Assembly: GCA_977006965.1 (NCBI GenBank)
Contig: OZ345352.1
Span: forward strand, 248,001 to 312,000
Direction of reading: 5' to 3'
DNA length: 64,000 nucleotides
From: Phymatolithon calcareum
Taxonomy: Eukaryota > Rhodophyta > Florideophyceae > Hapalidiales
The translations under genes and the position numbers were made by a program. Below the pieces are notes generated by a model, which saw nothing but the letters and a program-made list of their open reading frames with translations, did not search any database and was not told the origin of the DNA. The stretch's first letter is position 1. Each line of letters begins with the position of its first letter. Shown piece after piece: positions 9,201-18,659 of the stretch.

Positions 9201-10994
9201 CCAAGCGAATGTGCGCCAGACAACGTACACCGATCAAAAAACACCTTCACGCGACATCTGCTTAGACTCCAGCCCCCGGTCGCACGAAGCACACCACGAG
9301 GCGTTCACATCAAGAGTACTACACGCTATGCCAGCATGCGACCCCACTCCTCGAGCACGCGAGCTCGTTGTGCACTACAGCCAGCTCCATCCCGCATTAC
9401 TGCCAGCACTCCAGCTCCTACTACACTTGCACGAGCGCGACTATATCCAGATTCTGCTCAGTGGCGTTCCGCGTACAGGGAAGAGCTCGACAAACTTAAA
9501 AAGTACGACACATTCGAGCCCCTACCATTAACATCCATCCCCCGCGGCACTCGGATCCTGCCACTAACTACAGATTTCCGATATAAACGTGACGCGCAAA
9601 ACAATCTCGACAAGCGCAAAGTCCGAATTGAACTTCGTGGGGACCTCAGTCAACCGTTTGTCCACTACGACCCAGCCGCCCTGGCAACATACGCCCTTGA
9701 CAAAGCAACGGCCCGTATAATTTTCAGCATCGCCGCTGCCCAAAATTTATCTCTCCGTCACATCGACATCGAGTCAGCTTTCCTTCACGAGCGTTTGGAC
9801 CCGGCATACCCAATCTATGTCAAAATACCCACCAATTTTGACGATTCTGATCAGTACTCGTACTCATATGCACGTTTGAAGTCTAACCTCTATGGATCTA
9901 AACAAGCAGGTCACACTTACTACAAGGACATGAAAACCTTCTTGGCATCCCATGGCTACAACGCTCTTGCGTCCGATAGTTGTGTCCTGACAAAGCATTA
10001 TCCAAATGGAAATTATGTACTTATTGGCGTTACCATCGACGACTTTCTCGTTGCTGCGACTAACCCGGCACTTGTTGATGACATCAAGCGTGTGCTGTCG
10101 GAGAAATACACTATTTCAGACATGGGACCACCCTCTCAATATATCGGCTGGAAGGTCACGCGAAGCCCAGAAGGGATTCACATTTCCCAGCCAGCTGCCA
10201 TAGAAACCCTGCTCGAAGAATTCAACATGGAGAACTGCTCACCCTCGCTAACCCCGTACTGTGATGGGCTTCTTTTTGAAGAACGACAACCAGATGAACC
10301 CGCACTTGATTCAGAAAAATACCCATACAGCCGAGGGGTCGGACTGTTACGATACATTGAAGATTGTACGCGCCCCGACATCTTTCACGTGACAAACAGC
10401 CTTGCCCGGTACCTTAAAGATCCCACAATGCTGCATTGGACGCAATTCAAGCGCGTTCTGCGCTACTTGAAAGGGACCATCACATTCGGGATTATGTATA
10501 CTTGCCATGCCGCTCCACTCATGTCATACTCAGACTCCGACTTCAGATCCTGTCCAGATACGCGCCGATCTACATCCGGCAGCTTGCATCTTTTAAACTC
10601 AGCGCCCATTTCCTGGAACTCGAAACGCCAAGACACAGTCGCACTTTCGACGGCAGAGGCCGAATACATTGCCGGTTGCCACACAGCACAGCATACGAAG
10701 TGGTTGCAACAACTACTGTCAGAGATCCTGCCTGCCCACACTCGGCCGACGACCCTGTGTGTCGACAACCAAGGTGCGTTGAAAATGGCTCTCGCAAATG
10801 GCCCGACGAAACGCAGCAAATACGTCGATATAAAATACCATTACCTTCGCGAAGCCGTCGCACAAAAAGCAATCGAACTCAAATACACGCCGTCCACAAA
10901 TATGCTCGCTGATCCATTTACAAAAACGCTCAAACCACAGAAGTTCCTTGCGTCAAGATCTCGCATGAATCTCTGCCCAGTCCCATCTCAGTGA
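6228..10994 (+). CDS. Copia-type gag-pol polyprotein, 1588 aa
   Basis: Single ORF from the ATG at 6228 to TGA at 10992-10994. Domains in order: a gag region with a zinc-knuckle-like C-x2-H-x4-H-x4-C around residues 276-289; aspartic protease WYLDSG with catalytic D416; an integrase HHCC-like zinc domain (WHLIMAH...CSACF), then core D699, D762 and E798 with the D-x35-E spacing of retroviral-type integrases; reverse transcriptase with HIDIESAFL and the catalytic pair IDDF at D1271-D1272; and RNase H with D1436, E1477 and D1513. It would copy its RNA into DNA in cytoplasmic particles and integrate it in the nucleus. No frame break is seen, so it may be active. Its C-rich codon use differs from its surroundings. 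Confidence 0.95.
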   Translation: MQTNQLIPIPKLLKDNYNLWFDAVHIAATANGVQEHIISDPAYPDATDTTATQDVSSKRAIAQCIIMGSIPTNLLPELGHDIYSKTPYAICLHVKNTFDGSSPVDHALLAESARSITLADDVTIEDYVNKHTEMRTRMVAAAYPNIDDEVTTVMFMIEGLRGNPLYTNVGEQMITNPPGTVRDFSRTLLRLKNFRRLSSPRAPPIPPVFQAPPQQQFQNSYPIAARRSALMDYNQWQRPHPRRDPFPPRQQPYQPRQMLSKNVPRPPNYPPQAPWCHFHATWRHDASECRQLRRSGPLPNAMVAGATHASPMSNFYDQFQTAGQQYTPHDFNAFSTYGPTAQQIPASGLYANVAEGMPFLPPTLSSDDHAASGHAIAATNPQVIRTSANVDSNANENDVNDSSHYPRSLHETWYLDSGCYPSHLSAPGISHKNIIPHDYTITANGSLSPIQYIGPHTLQNQRTSLTVPQLALAPSFPKNLLSISQLCANHDVLFQKRAAYIIRPTKPPHPSQIIGIAPMTDGLYSLRLNTNRALPTCNISTLFGRTRKPIPSHLRQRPVPPGLCVQKPLVSTAVSPAPPQAPLSLRFTSSNDDNPAPHRQQNSSSLSPNVSSHTHTHEQVPPLPADSESMRWHLIMAHVQPSTLRSMASRNLVIGMPPSLPPLSAPLTCSACFVGKHSKAAHPPRPYPILQPGTYISSDTCGPVTPLSLNGFQHFLTFIDRASKFCIVKLIKSRAELATLIPATLNEIMNHHNRPIQVLLTDNAKEYSSKALTLYYGQAGIRYCKTVPHTPQENSAAERLNRTLFERARASLHAARLPNPFWGAAILDAADKYNKTLHMTTMKVPHTAWFGTKPDVSKLLPFGTKGYVAHVTSNKKRKLESRSHPCRYLQMTDDNHYLVYNITLERIVKCRTANFSQYHHDCDPTRVLPITAHSLLVTAPAQAKGHTTSLLPRTQAVGSELSIPACISTQDKPSSRLPNSTLHVSHTTLEQPSECAPDNVHRSKNTFTRHLLRLQPPVARSTPRGVHIKSTTRYASMRPHSSSTRARCALQPAPSRITASTPAPTTLARARLYPDSAQWRSAYREELDKLKKYDTFEPLPLTSIPRGTRILPLTTDFRYKRDAQNNLDKRKVRIELRGDLSQPFVHYDPAALATYALDKATARIIFSIAAAQNLSLRHIDIESAFLHERLDPAYPIYVKIPTNFDDSDQYSYSYARLKSNLYGSKQAGHTYYKDMKTFLASHGYNALASDSCVLTKHYPNGNYVLIGVTIDDFLVAATNPALVDDIKRVLSEKYTISDMGPPSQYIGWKVTRSPEGIHISQPAAIETLLEEFNMENCSPSLTPYCDGLLFEERQPDEPALDSEKYPYSRGVGLLRYIEDCTRPDIFHVTNSLARYLKDPTMLHWTQFKRVLRYLKGTITFGIMYTCHAAPLMSYSDSDFRSCPDTRRSTSGSLHLLNSAPISWNSKRQDTVALSTAEAEYIAGCHTAQHTKWLQQLLSEILPAHTRPTTLCVDNQGALKMALANGPTKRSKYVDIKYHYLREAVAQKAIELKYTPSTNMLADPFTKTLKPQKFLASRSRMNLCPVPSQ

Positions 10995-10995
10995 C

Positions 10996-11002
10996 AGAGG
11001 GG
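10996..11002 (+). promoter_or_regulatory. Polypurine tract of copia element
   Basis: AGAGGGG directly precedes the TGTTATG at 11004. This is the position expected for the plus-strand primer of reverse transcription, and it fixes the true 3' LTR start at 11004 rather than at the second TGTTATG at 11053. Confidence 0.65.
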
Positions 11003-11003
11003 C

Positions 11004-11162
11004 TGTTATGATTCACATCAACACAATATGTCACTGAGATGACACTGGCCAGTGTTATGATTCACATCATACACTAAATGCAACCGCTGGAACGACGATG
11101 CCAGCAGATACATAATCGTAGCTTGCAGTAACAGTAAAGAGGTAAGAGACCTAGTGATCACA
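11004..11162 (+). repeat. 3' LTR of copia element (159 bp, long form)
   Basis: It starts TGTTATGATTCACATCA right after the polypurine tract, repeats the same 17 bases at 11053, and ends GTGATCACA at 11162, followed by TTGAG. The long form carries 49 bp (11004-11052) that the 5' LTR lacks. Confidence 0.8.
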
Positions 11163-11471
11163 TTGAGTAACCTTCTAAGAGAGTTGACGGAAGTTTAATG
11201 CACGCTATAGTAAGGTGCCGACTTTCCTCAAGTTGAGACATATGGTACCCTTCAAATAAACTTAACAAACTACGAATGCGGGGATCAGTGAATCTTAATT
11301 TTCCACCAAATGGCAGCGCCGTGGCGTCACCGAGAGCCAACTGGTCCAGGGCGGAACCGACCACAGCTCCGGTTGACGGTTTGACACCTCTAAAGCACTT
11401 GTGTCTATTTTACGGAAATTTTCCCTCAATTGACGTGCGCTTATCCCTCAATTGAGGGAAAAGATTCACTT
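11163..11471 (+). repeat. Module C copy 1, right part, truncated at an inversion junction
   Basis: It resumes module C after the copia element. It contains the LINE 3'-UTR-like block (about 11211-11262), the small palindromic element MITE-2 (about 11283-11390) and the first 77 bp of the TIR element (from GCACTTGTG at 11395, with the palindrome CCCTCAATTGAGGG at 11445-11458). At 11471/11472 the sequence jumps into the inverted helicase tail of module A2. Confidence 0.8.
11283..11390 (+). mobile_element. MITE-2, small palindromic element
   Basis: About 105 bp from CTTAATTTTCCACCAAATGG to GGTTGACGGTTTGACACC. The CCACCAAATGG-CAGCGCCGTGG end is shared with MITE-1, so the two look like relatives. 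Other copies lie at about 31512-31622, 39943-40048 and 59537-59645. It has no coding capacity. Confidence 0.55.
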
Positions 11472-12990
11472 CCATTGACTAGCGCCCGCTTCAACCGAAG
11501 CGCATTTTTCGCGTGTCCTATTCCCGAACTCTCGGAAACAGACATGCGTCTTCGTGTTAGTCCACTTTCCTCCACCGTTTCAAACGGACAATTCATTTTC
11601 GTCCTTGTTCACCGCAGCTGCAGAATGCTTCAACTTCGACGCGCTGACTGTACGTCTGTAAACGATGCTTGCACAAACATCGCAGAGTAGAGCCCCTTGC
11701 CTCTTCGCGCAGCTCCCATGTTCTCTACTCTCCTCGACGTACACTTCAACTCCGGTACGGCGACACTTATCACCTGCTGTGGCCATTTTACAAACTGGTC
11801 TTGCTCGCTTTCGTCTTCAATCACCTGTCCAGCATTTCCTCGAATAACGTGCGACTCGTGATAAAACACAACCACGTCCGCATCTCTATCTTCTCTTCCT
11901 GCTCGACAAGCTCCTTGCCAGTACTCGATCATGCTTCGAGCTCCTCCAGCGAACACAACCATTCGGACATCCGGCGCATCCACCCCTGTCATATACCCTT
12001 CCGTGCAGACAATCACAAATAGCCCCTCCTTGTGCGACCGCCAAGCTGCGTCGCTGGTCTTTTTCTCGTCGTCATCCAGCTTAGAATGGTACAATTTCAC
12101 GACAGTCTGAAATCCGGTTTTCAGCTTATCAAACTCCTTCTTCACACGCGCAAAAAATTTCGAAGACGTCATTCATTGTGAGACATGCAACCACTACGTT
12201 TGAAGTATTCCCAAACGCTCCCGCACTGTAAGCTTTTCCATGAATTGTAACAAAGTGATACACAGCATTTAGCAGCAGCTGTCGCCGACCGTCCTCCAGA
12301 ATCTTCACGAAGTTTCTTTTTCCCACTTCGCCTCGTACCACCACCATATCCTCCCCATTGCATCCTGTCGCCATCGCGATATTCCGCACCATCGCATTCG
12401 CTGCCGTCGCCGTCAAGAACACAATCGCGAACTCCCCTTCACGACTCCGAATATGGCGCAAAGCTGACATGCACGGACGATAGCTATCTGCCATCGTCAC
12501 CAGGTGCGCCTCATCCACCACTATACGCTGCACTTTATCTCGCATCTCCAAGCGTCGCAGGACCGACGAGTACGTTTCCTGGTGCAGATCTTCTGGCCGA
12601 ACGAGAATTGCCTTCAATCCTTGTAGCGCATTGACATCGACCTCCTACAGGAGCAGCGCCTTCAGCCCCGCTCTTTGAAAACTCGCCATTGCTTCGTCAA
12701 TCAACGCCCGGAGCGGGGATACCCAGATGGTTATCTTGTGCTCATCGTACTTCGGGGCTTGTACGACGGCCGTCTTTCCACCTCCCGTAGTCAGAATAAC
12801 AGCAACGTCTCTTTCTCCTTGCCACACGACCTCCATCGCCCGCCTTTGATCAGCACTTTTGAAACTTGCATTGTCCTTCTGTGTGGATCGCCTAAGCTCT
12901 TGAAGCATGTTAATTTTTTTTTCGCAATCTGTTGGTTTTTTCTCCAACCGGTTTTGTCAAATTTTTCTCGCAATCTGTTGATGTTTTCTC
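11472..12990 (-). pseudogene. RecQ-like helicase copy H2, broken and lacking Cys-rich tail
   Basis: Same motif order as H1. The shared TAG lies at 12645-12647 (complement). A +1 insertion in a homopolymer (six A in CGCAAAAAATTT, five in H1, H3 and H5) near 12155 splits the helicase into 12617-12129 and 12172-11630. It keeps GNAGQVIEDESEQ where H1 and H3 have a stop. Truncated at 11472, so the zinc-binding tail is absent. Confidence 0.8.
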
Positions 12991-13029
12991 CAACCGGTCT
13001 TGTACCGCTTTCCAGTTCGTGTATTTAAC

Positions 13030-15580
13030 TGCTTTTATTTTGTAGATTGTCCTTGTTCTAATAACAAAGTATTGTATTCGTAGAGTAAGAATATTCTTGT
13101 TCTGCAGACGTCTATGCAGGACGATGCAGAATTCGAATGAGTACTCGAATCATCCACAAAACCTGACTACCCGCTAGTTCAAATAGTTTCGATGGGTGCT
13201 TTGATAATGACTAAGAGACTTTCTTGCGCAAAGAGCTATGTGTCTACTTTTGAGCATCAGTGGATGAAAAGGTAGGTCTGTTATAGAAAACGTTATCTTC
13301 CTCGCCCGGCTGCGCTCCTGCTGCTGCCAGGTTCGTTATAAGTCGAATCTTTGTCGGAGACCAGCGTCTTTGGTTGAATGCCAGATACGTCCCAATGTCA
13401 CCGGCTCTATCTCTTCTCTTGCGTTTGCTTTCTCGGCGACAACCTTGGAAAGTCTTTTTTCATCTTGGAGTCTAGGTATTTGATACGGAACTCCAATGGC
13501 TTACGTTGACGTTACCCGGTGCCATGCTGTCCATTACGCAAAGGGAATTATAGTGATGTCCGTTAAAGCATTAAAAGCGTTTTTTGACACTTGTTGTGCT
13601 AGATGACATGCCTGCAGAGCATTTGAACATCTTCTTGCCGCAAATCAGCTTTATGTCCCTTTTATCAATACACATTTCTTCCTTATTCCATATATGTTTT
13701 CCTCCTTCGCTCTTTCCTATAACGACCAGCGACCACGCTCGGGACGTTTGCCCCGGGATGGAAAAAAACCGATTGCTGTTGGATTGCAAGTTCTGAGCAA
13801 CCTCGAACCGATGCTGCTGAGTGAAATTCGGAATGAAATCAATCCGTGCAACTCGACTATCTACCACGCTGAATGAAATCAATCATTCTGAGCATTATCC
13901 ATGTATATAAGCTCTTCTTCTGGTTCCTCAGCCGTCCTATCGCCGGAGAGGACACCTGAGAGTGAATATTAGTGCAGGCGACTCACAAAAGCAAGTGCAG
14001 ATGGATCAGAATACGCAAAAGTACTCAAATTTGAAATGTTTTAAAAGTGGTCCTGATACTCCGGGGCGAGGTTTTGGGAGCTTTCAAACAATCTTAGTAC
14101 ATATGCCGATCGAACACGCTCTCCTCTAGCAGTGAGGTCCGGATAAGGGCTGAGATCGGCTTTTTTTCTCCTCCTCTGTCGTCCAACTGTATACGCGCTC
14201 ATTTAACTCTTTCTCACCAGGCTCGTGATTGGCCTCCAAGCGCACCACTCGAAGACGACGGCGGTAAAGATTCCACAAAAGGTGACAGGAGAGTTTTAAC
14301 GTATTCTGAGCAGAGCTTGCGTGATCAGTTCGACGGAAACGACGACTGCTTTACTTCTTGGGCCATACTGAGCTCATGATTATCTAGTATGGCTAGAAAT
14401 GTGCCGACGTTCCTCAAGTTGTGACACATGGTAACTTCTCTAGAAATATTTAATTAAGATTATCTAGTACTTGTTTGCTCATTGTTCATCTTTCTGCCTC
14501 TACTGTAAAACATATGCCTGATGGAGTATGTTGACCGTCTGCGTGGACAATGATGGTCTCTGGGTGTACGCATAGAATCATGTACAAGTCTGTGACAAGC
14601 TCAGAAACAATGTACATAGGTACACACGACTGTCGAAGAAGGAACAGAAACATGACACTGACGCAGTATGGATTATGCAGCGGTAAGTCGAAAGCCTCTA
14701 AATCCGCCCAAAGCGACTCCAAAAACTGAATCATTCTAACCACACACTCTACCAGACTCGATACGTTTTAGTTGCATAGTATCACATCAATGGCCTGAGC
14801 CACGTCCAATTTGGCTTCCTAAGGATACTGTTGAGTGTTTCAGTTTACGAGGCACCGATCACGCTAGTTGAGAGAAAAACGTAAGACCGCTCGAGCTCCC
14901 CTTATATGTAGAAGTCTAGAAGCTTCTAATCATGGTAGGTGATGTATATTTCGCGCCGTGCCTGAAAAGGATAATCGTTAGGTGACAAACCAACTTAGGT
15001 GAGGCTGGGTACAAGATTTGCAGTTCAAATCCACGACTCCACGCACTAGATGGAAACATGGGGTCCGCTTCCGCTGGGAAAATATCCGGCATTAGAAGAG
15101 TGACCCCTTTACTTGGGCGGCTTGTGGAAATAATCTGCAGCAAAGTATGCGCGTAAAGCAACAGAAAAAACAACTAGCAATGTTCAAAACTGTGAAAAAC
15201 GTGTTGCTCACGCGATGAACGCGATGGTGAAGTCGACAGGGCAAGTCAGGCGACCTCTGCTTCCTAGGAGGGCTATGTACACGAATGAAGAAGGAACAGA
15301 GCTCTGTACCTGAAACGAGACGAGAATCCAGCCAGACTTCGTTCTGCGAAGGAGCGACATGCACAGCTGGCCATGAAGCACGCATGCGGGCGGCTCTCGT
15401 ACGGCAGCTCATGTTGAACATCGGATAAACTAAGGACGGCAGCAGATCATCCCCCTGAGACGTTATGCCAGAGTACGGAAAAGTATGAATTGGGGCAAAG
15501 AATAAAAAAAGAGTTTTATTTAAAATTACAAACGTTCGAAGTCTGTCGAAAAGAAGCGAAGAGATAGAAGACGGCATGAG
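13030..15580. other. Module A spacer without a recognised gene
   Basis: The 2.5 kb upstream of the helicase in module A. Short ORFs occur on both strands in every copy but none shows a motif I recognise, and substitutions between copies do not favour synonymous sites by eye. One stretch on the + strand here (14398-14450, GTGCCGACGTTCCTCAAG then GGTAACTT) resembles LINE 3' ends elsewhere in the window. The CTTATATACATGG sequence about 900 bp before the helicase is a possible TATA-type promoter. Confidence 0.5.
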
Positions 15581-15584
15581 CCTT

Positions 15585-15938
15585 TTAATTGCCTACAACA
15601 TCAGCATAGCTGACAAGAGGAGCACTATAAGTACCTTTATTGGCGACCAAGATACCCATGAATGTCGCGCTCACCAGTGTCGCATTGCTCCAGCCAGATG
15701 TTTGGACGACTTTCTCGCTCGACAGCTTACACGAATGCTCACTAAAACAGTCCCATTGGCTTCGCAAGAGTTCTCTATACTGTTTGGCGCTGGTATTGAG
15801 CTCGAGCTTGGCGGATCCGTGGTCTGGTAGAAGAAGGGAACGGACGAGCTTTCTGAGTTTTGTTCTTATTGGGCGTCGCCGTCGCAATAGAGGCTGGGAG
15901 AACAGGGATAGAATGGCCACGTTTGAAAACATTCGCAT
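15585..15938 (-). CDS. Unrecognised 117-codon ORF upstream of helicase
   Basis: Open in all three complete module A copies (also 25232-25585 on + and 45904-46257 on -), in the same direction as the helicase. A4 carries a 6-bp in-frame insertion (SASA), so the frame survives an indel. However, the few differences between copies are mostly amino-acid changes (S/I, W/L, V/A), which argues against strong selection. It has no recognised domain and may be chance. Confidence 0.25.
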   Translation of the reverse strand: MRMFSNVAILSLFSQPLLRRRRPIRTKLRKLVRSLLLPDHGSAKLELNTSAKQYRELLRSQWDCFSEHSCKLSSEKVVQTSGWSNATLVSATFMGILVANKGTYSAPLVSYADVVGN

Positions 15939-16150
15939 TCAGAATAAGACATTTCATAATAGCGTGTTTTCGAACAGATGGTGTTCCCCTCCCTGAGCAG
16001 GGGATGCAAAACGTGTGCACATGGCCCTACGTATGAACGCACCGCGTTCAATGAAGATGAGTGCTATTTTTAAGGCTACTTCCCGTGGCCGTCTCAACGA
16101 CCGAAGCAAGATAATCGATTAAGTATCAAAGTTTGGCAAATGTCACGTCG

Positions 16151-18107
16151 ACAGAAGCAACTCTCATAGTAAAGTATTTTTTAGAATACTTTGTTCTCCC
16201 ATCGAGAAGGAGAAGCTAAATACGACCGCATGGACAAAACTATGGACATGGCTTTGCTTGATATCAACGAAGAATACTATTTCGCAGATTTAGTATCGCT
16301 ATCCGCAGAAGTGAAGCTGAATTTCATGTTTTCGCTCTTAATTAGCTTCGCTATCTCAACAAGAGAAGCTAAAACAACGATTGAGCATCTATGTTTGTGC
16401 AATGTCACGTCGACAGTAGCAACTCTCATAATAAAGAATCTTTTGGAATACTTTGTTCTCCCACCAAGAGGGAGAAGCTAAATACGACCGCATTGACAAA
16501 ACTATGGACATGGCATTAATTGATATCAACGAAGAATACTATTTCGCAGATTTAGTATCGCTATCCGCAGAAGCGAAGCTGAATTTCATGTTTTCGCTCT
16601 TAATTAGCTTCGCTATCTCAACAAGAGAAGCTAAAACAACGATTGAGCATCTATGTTTGTGCAATGTCACGTCGACAGTAGCAACTCTCATAATAAAGAA
16701 TCTTTTGGAATACTTTGTTCTCCCACCAAGAGGGAGAAGCTAAATACGACCGCATTGACAAAACTATGGACATGGCATTAATTGATATCAACGAAGAATA
16801 CTATTTCGCAGATTTAGTATCGCTATCCGCAGAAGCGAAGCTGAATTTCATGTTTTCGCTCTTAATTAGCTTCGCTATCTCAACAAGAGAAGCTAAAACA
16901 ACGATTGAGCATCTATGTTTGTGCAATGTCATGTCGACAGTAGCAACTCTCATAATAAAGAATCTTTTGGAATACTTTGTTCTCCCACCGAGAGGGAGAA
17001 GCTAAATACGACCGCATGGACAAAACTATGGACATGGCATTAATTGATATCAACGAAGAATACTATTTCGCAGATTTAGTATCGCTATCCGCAGAAGCGA
17101 AGCTGAATTTCATGTTTTCGCTCTCAATTAGCTTCGCTATCTCAACAAGATATGCTAAAACAACGATTGAGCATCTATGTTTGCGCAATGTCACGTCGAC
17201 AGTAGAAACTCTCATAGAAAAGTATTTTTTGGAATACTTTGTTCTCCCATCGAGAGGGAGAAGCTAAATACGACCGCATGGACAAAACTATGGACATGGC
17301 TTTGCTTGATATCAACAAAGAATACTATTTCGCAGATTTAGTATCGCTATCCGCAAAAGTGAAGCTGAATTTCATGTTTTCGCTCTTAATTAGCTTCGCT
17401 ATCTGAACAAGAGAAGCTAAAACAACGATTGAGCATCTATGTTTGTGCAATGTCATGTCGACAGTAGAAACTCTCATAGTAAAGTATTTTTGGAATACTT
17501 TACTCTCCCATCGAGAAGGAGAAGCTAAATACGACCGCATGGACAAAACTATGGACATGGCATTAAGTGATATCAACGAAGAATACTATTTCGCAGATTT
17601 AGTATCGCTGTCCGCAGAAGCGAAGCTGAATTTCATGTTTTCGCTCTTAATTAGATTCGCTATCTCAACAAGAGAAGCTAAAACAACGTTTGAGCATCAA
17701 TGTTTGCGCAATGTCACGTCGACAGTAGAAACTCTCATAGTAAAGTATTTTTTGGAATACTTTGTTCTCCCACCGAGAAGGAGAAGCTAAATACGACCGC
17801 ATGGACATAACTATGGACATGGCTTTGCTTGATATCAACAAAGAATACTATTTCGCAGATTTAGTATCGCTATCCGCAGAAGTGAAGCTGAATTTCATGT
17901 TTTCGCTTTTAATTAGCTTCGCTATCTGAACAAGAGAAGCTAAAACAACGATTGAGCATCTATGTTTGTGCCATGTCACGTCGACAGTAGCAACTCTCAT
18001 AATAAAGTATTTTTTGGAATACTTTGTTCTCCCATCGAGAGGGAGAAGCTAAATACGACCGCATGGACAAAAGTATGGACATGGCTTTGCTTGATATGAA
18101 CCCATAT
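16151..18107 (+). repeat. 262-bp satellite array, about 7.5 units
   Basis: Tandem units of 262 bp (one of 261) at about 16191, 16453, 16715 and 16977 and onward. Each unit has inverted repeats AAAGTATT/AATACTTT, GCGAAGCT/AGCTTCGC and CTCCC/GGGAG. Most units are open for about 96 codons on the + strand, and each ORF overlaps the next by 29 nt because 262 is not a multiple of 3. Two units (near 17405 and 17925) carry TGA. The array always sits 5' of the module A helicase, and its far end is always GATATGAACCCATAT. Confidence 0.95.
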
Positions 18108-18221
18108 CATCCGTCGGGAAAGCGGAGATTTACTTGCAAAAAAATACTACTTATTGTCATTGCGCCAAGCTTTGTACATAGTTTGGTCGATGCGCGCCGG
18201 TCTAGCTGCTCTGGCTCGACG

Positions 18222-18278
18222 GTGAGAACAAAATCTGCACTAAAAATTTCATTTTTATAATTGCTCTTGTCTTTCCAG
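18222..18278 (+). other. Candidate spliceosomal intron, 57 nt
   Basis: GTGAGAAC donor, TATAATTG near the expected branch region, then TGCTCTTGTCTTTCCAG acceptor. The upstream exon is open in two frames, one of which reads an amphipathic stretch LLAKKYYLLSLRQALY. After splicing, both frames end within about ten codons. The same sequence lies at 50015-50071 in B2. The host gene is unknown and may be a truncated fragment. Confidence 0.45.
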
Positions 18279-18659
18279 GGGAACACTATAAAGGACTGTG
18301 ACTGAAGATTTGGCGGTGCTGTGGATGATAAGCTATCCAACTAACTACACTTAGCACAGCTTTCAAAATCTTTGTTGTCATCAACAAGTCGTACCTGTTA
18401 AGATGCACCGTAGGCGTGAGGATGTGGAGCTATTTGAAACAGCTTTGGTAGCCCGCAATAGAAAAAGGGGCACTACTTAAGGGAGGTAGCAATTTGGTTT
18501 TTGATTACAATGAATTGCAATTCTGAAATGGCCTCTGAGTGTTGCGAGATTGGAATCCAAATTGCAAGATGGCTCTATGATTGCAATTGAATTGCACCCT
18601 GGTGCGTTTGAAAACTGCTTTATCTCCGATGGGGCTCGCAAGGAAGTGCTTTATTGCTA

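Larger units (their letters stand above)
5958..11162 (+). mobile_element. Complete Ty1/copia LTR retrotransposon
   Basis: An intact element with TTGAG target-site duplication at 5953-5957 and 11163-11167. Both LTRs begin TGTTATGATTCACATCA and end GTGATCACA. The single ORF has the gag-protease-integrase-RT-RNase H order of Copia/Pseudoviridae elements. The paralogous loci at about 31395-31405 and about 59757-59768 carry the uninterrupted site with a single TTGAG, which proves the element inserted after module C was duplicated. The two LTRs differ by three substitutions over 110 shared bases and by a 49-bp length difference. Confidence 0.95.
11472..16150 (-). repeat. Module A copy 2, inverted, tail deleted
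   Basis: Reverse-complement copy of module A. Relative to A4 it lacks everything downstream of the helicase position CCATTGACTAGCG, including the Cys-rich tail. Its 5' side continues into the 262-bp satellite at 16151-18107. Confidence 0.85.

Noticed and set aside
16151-18107. CRISPR array
   Set aside because: The 262-bp units are contiguous near-identical tandem repeats without unique spacers, in eukaryotic DNA.
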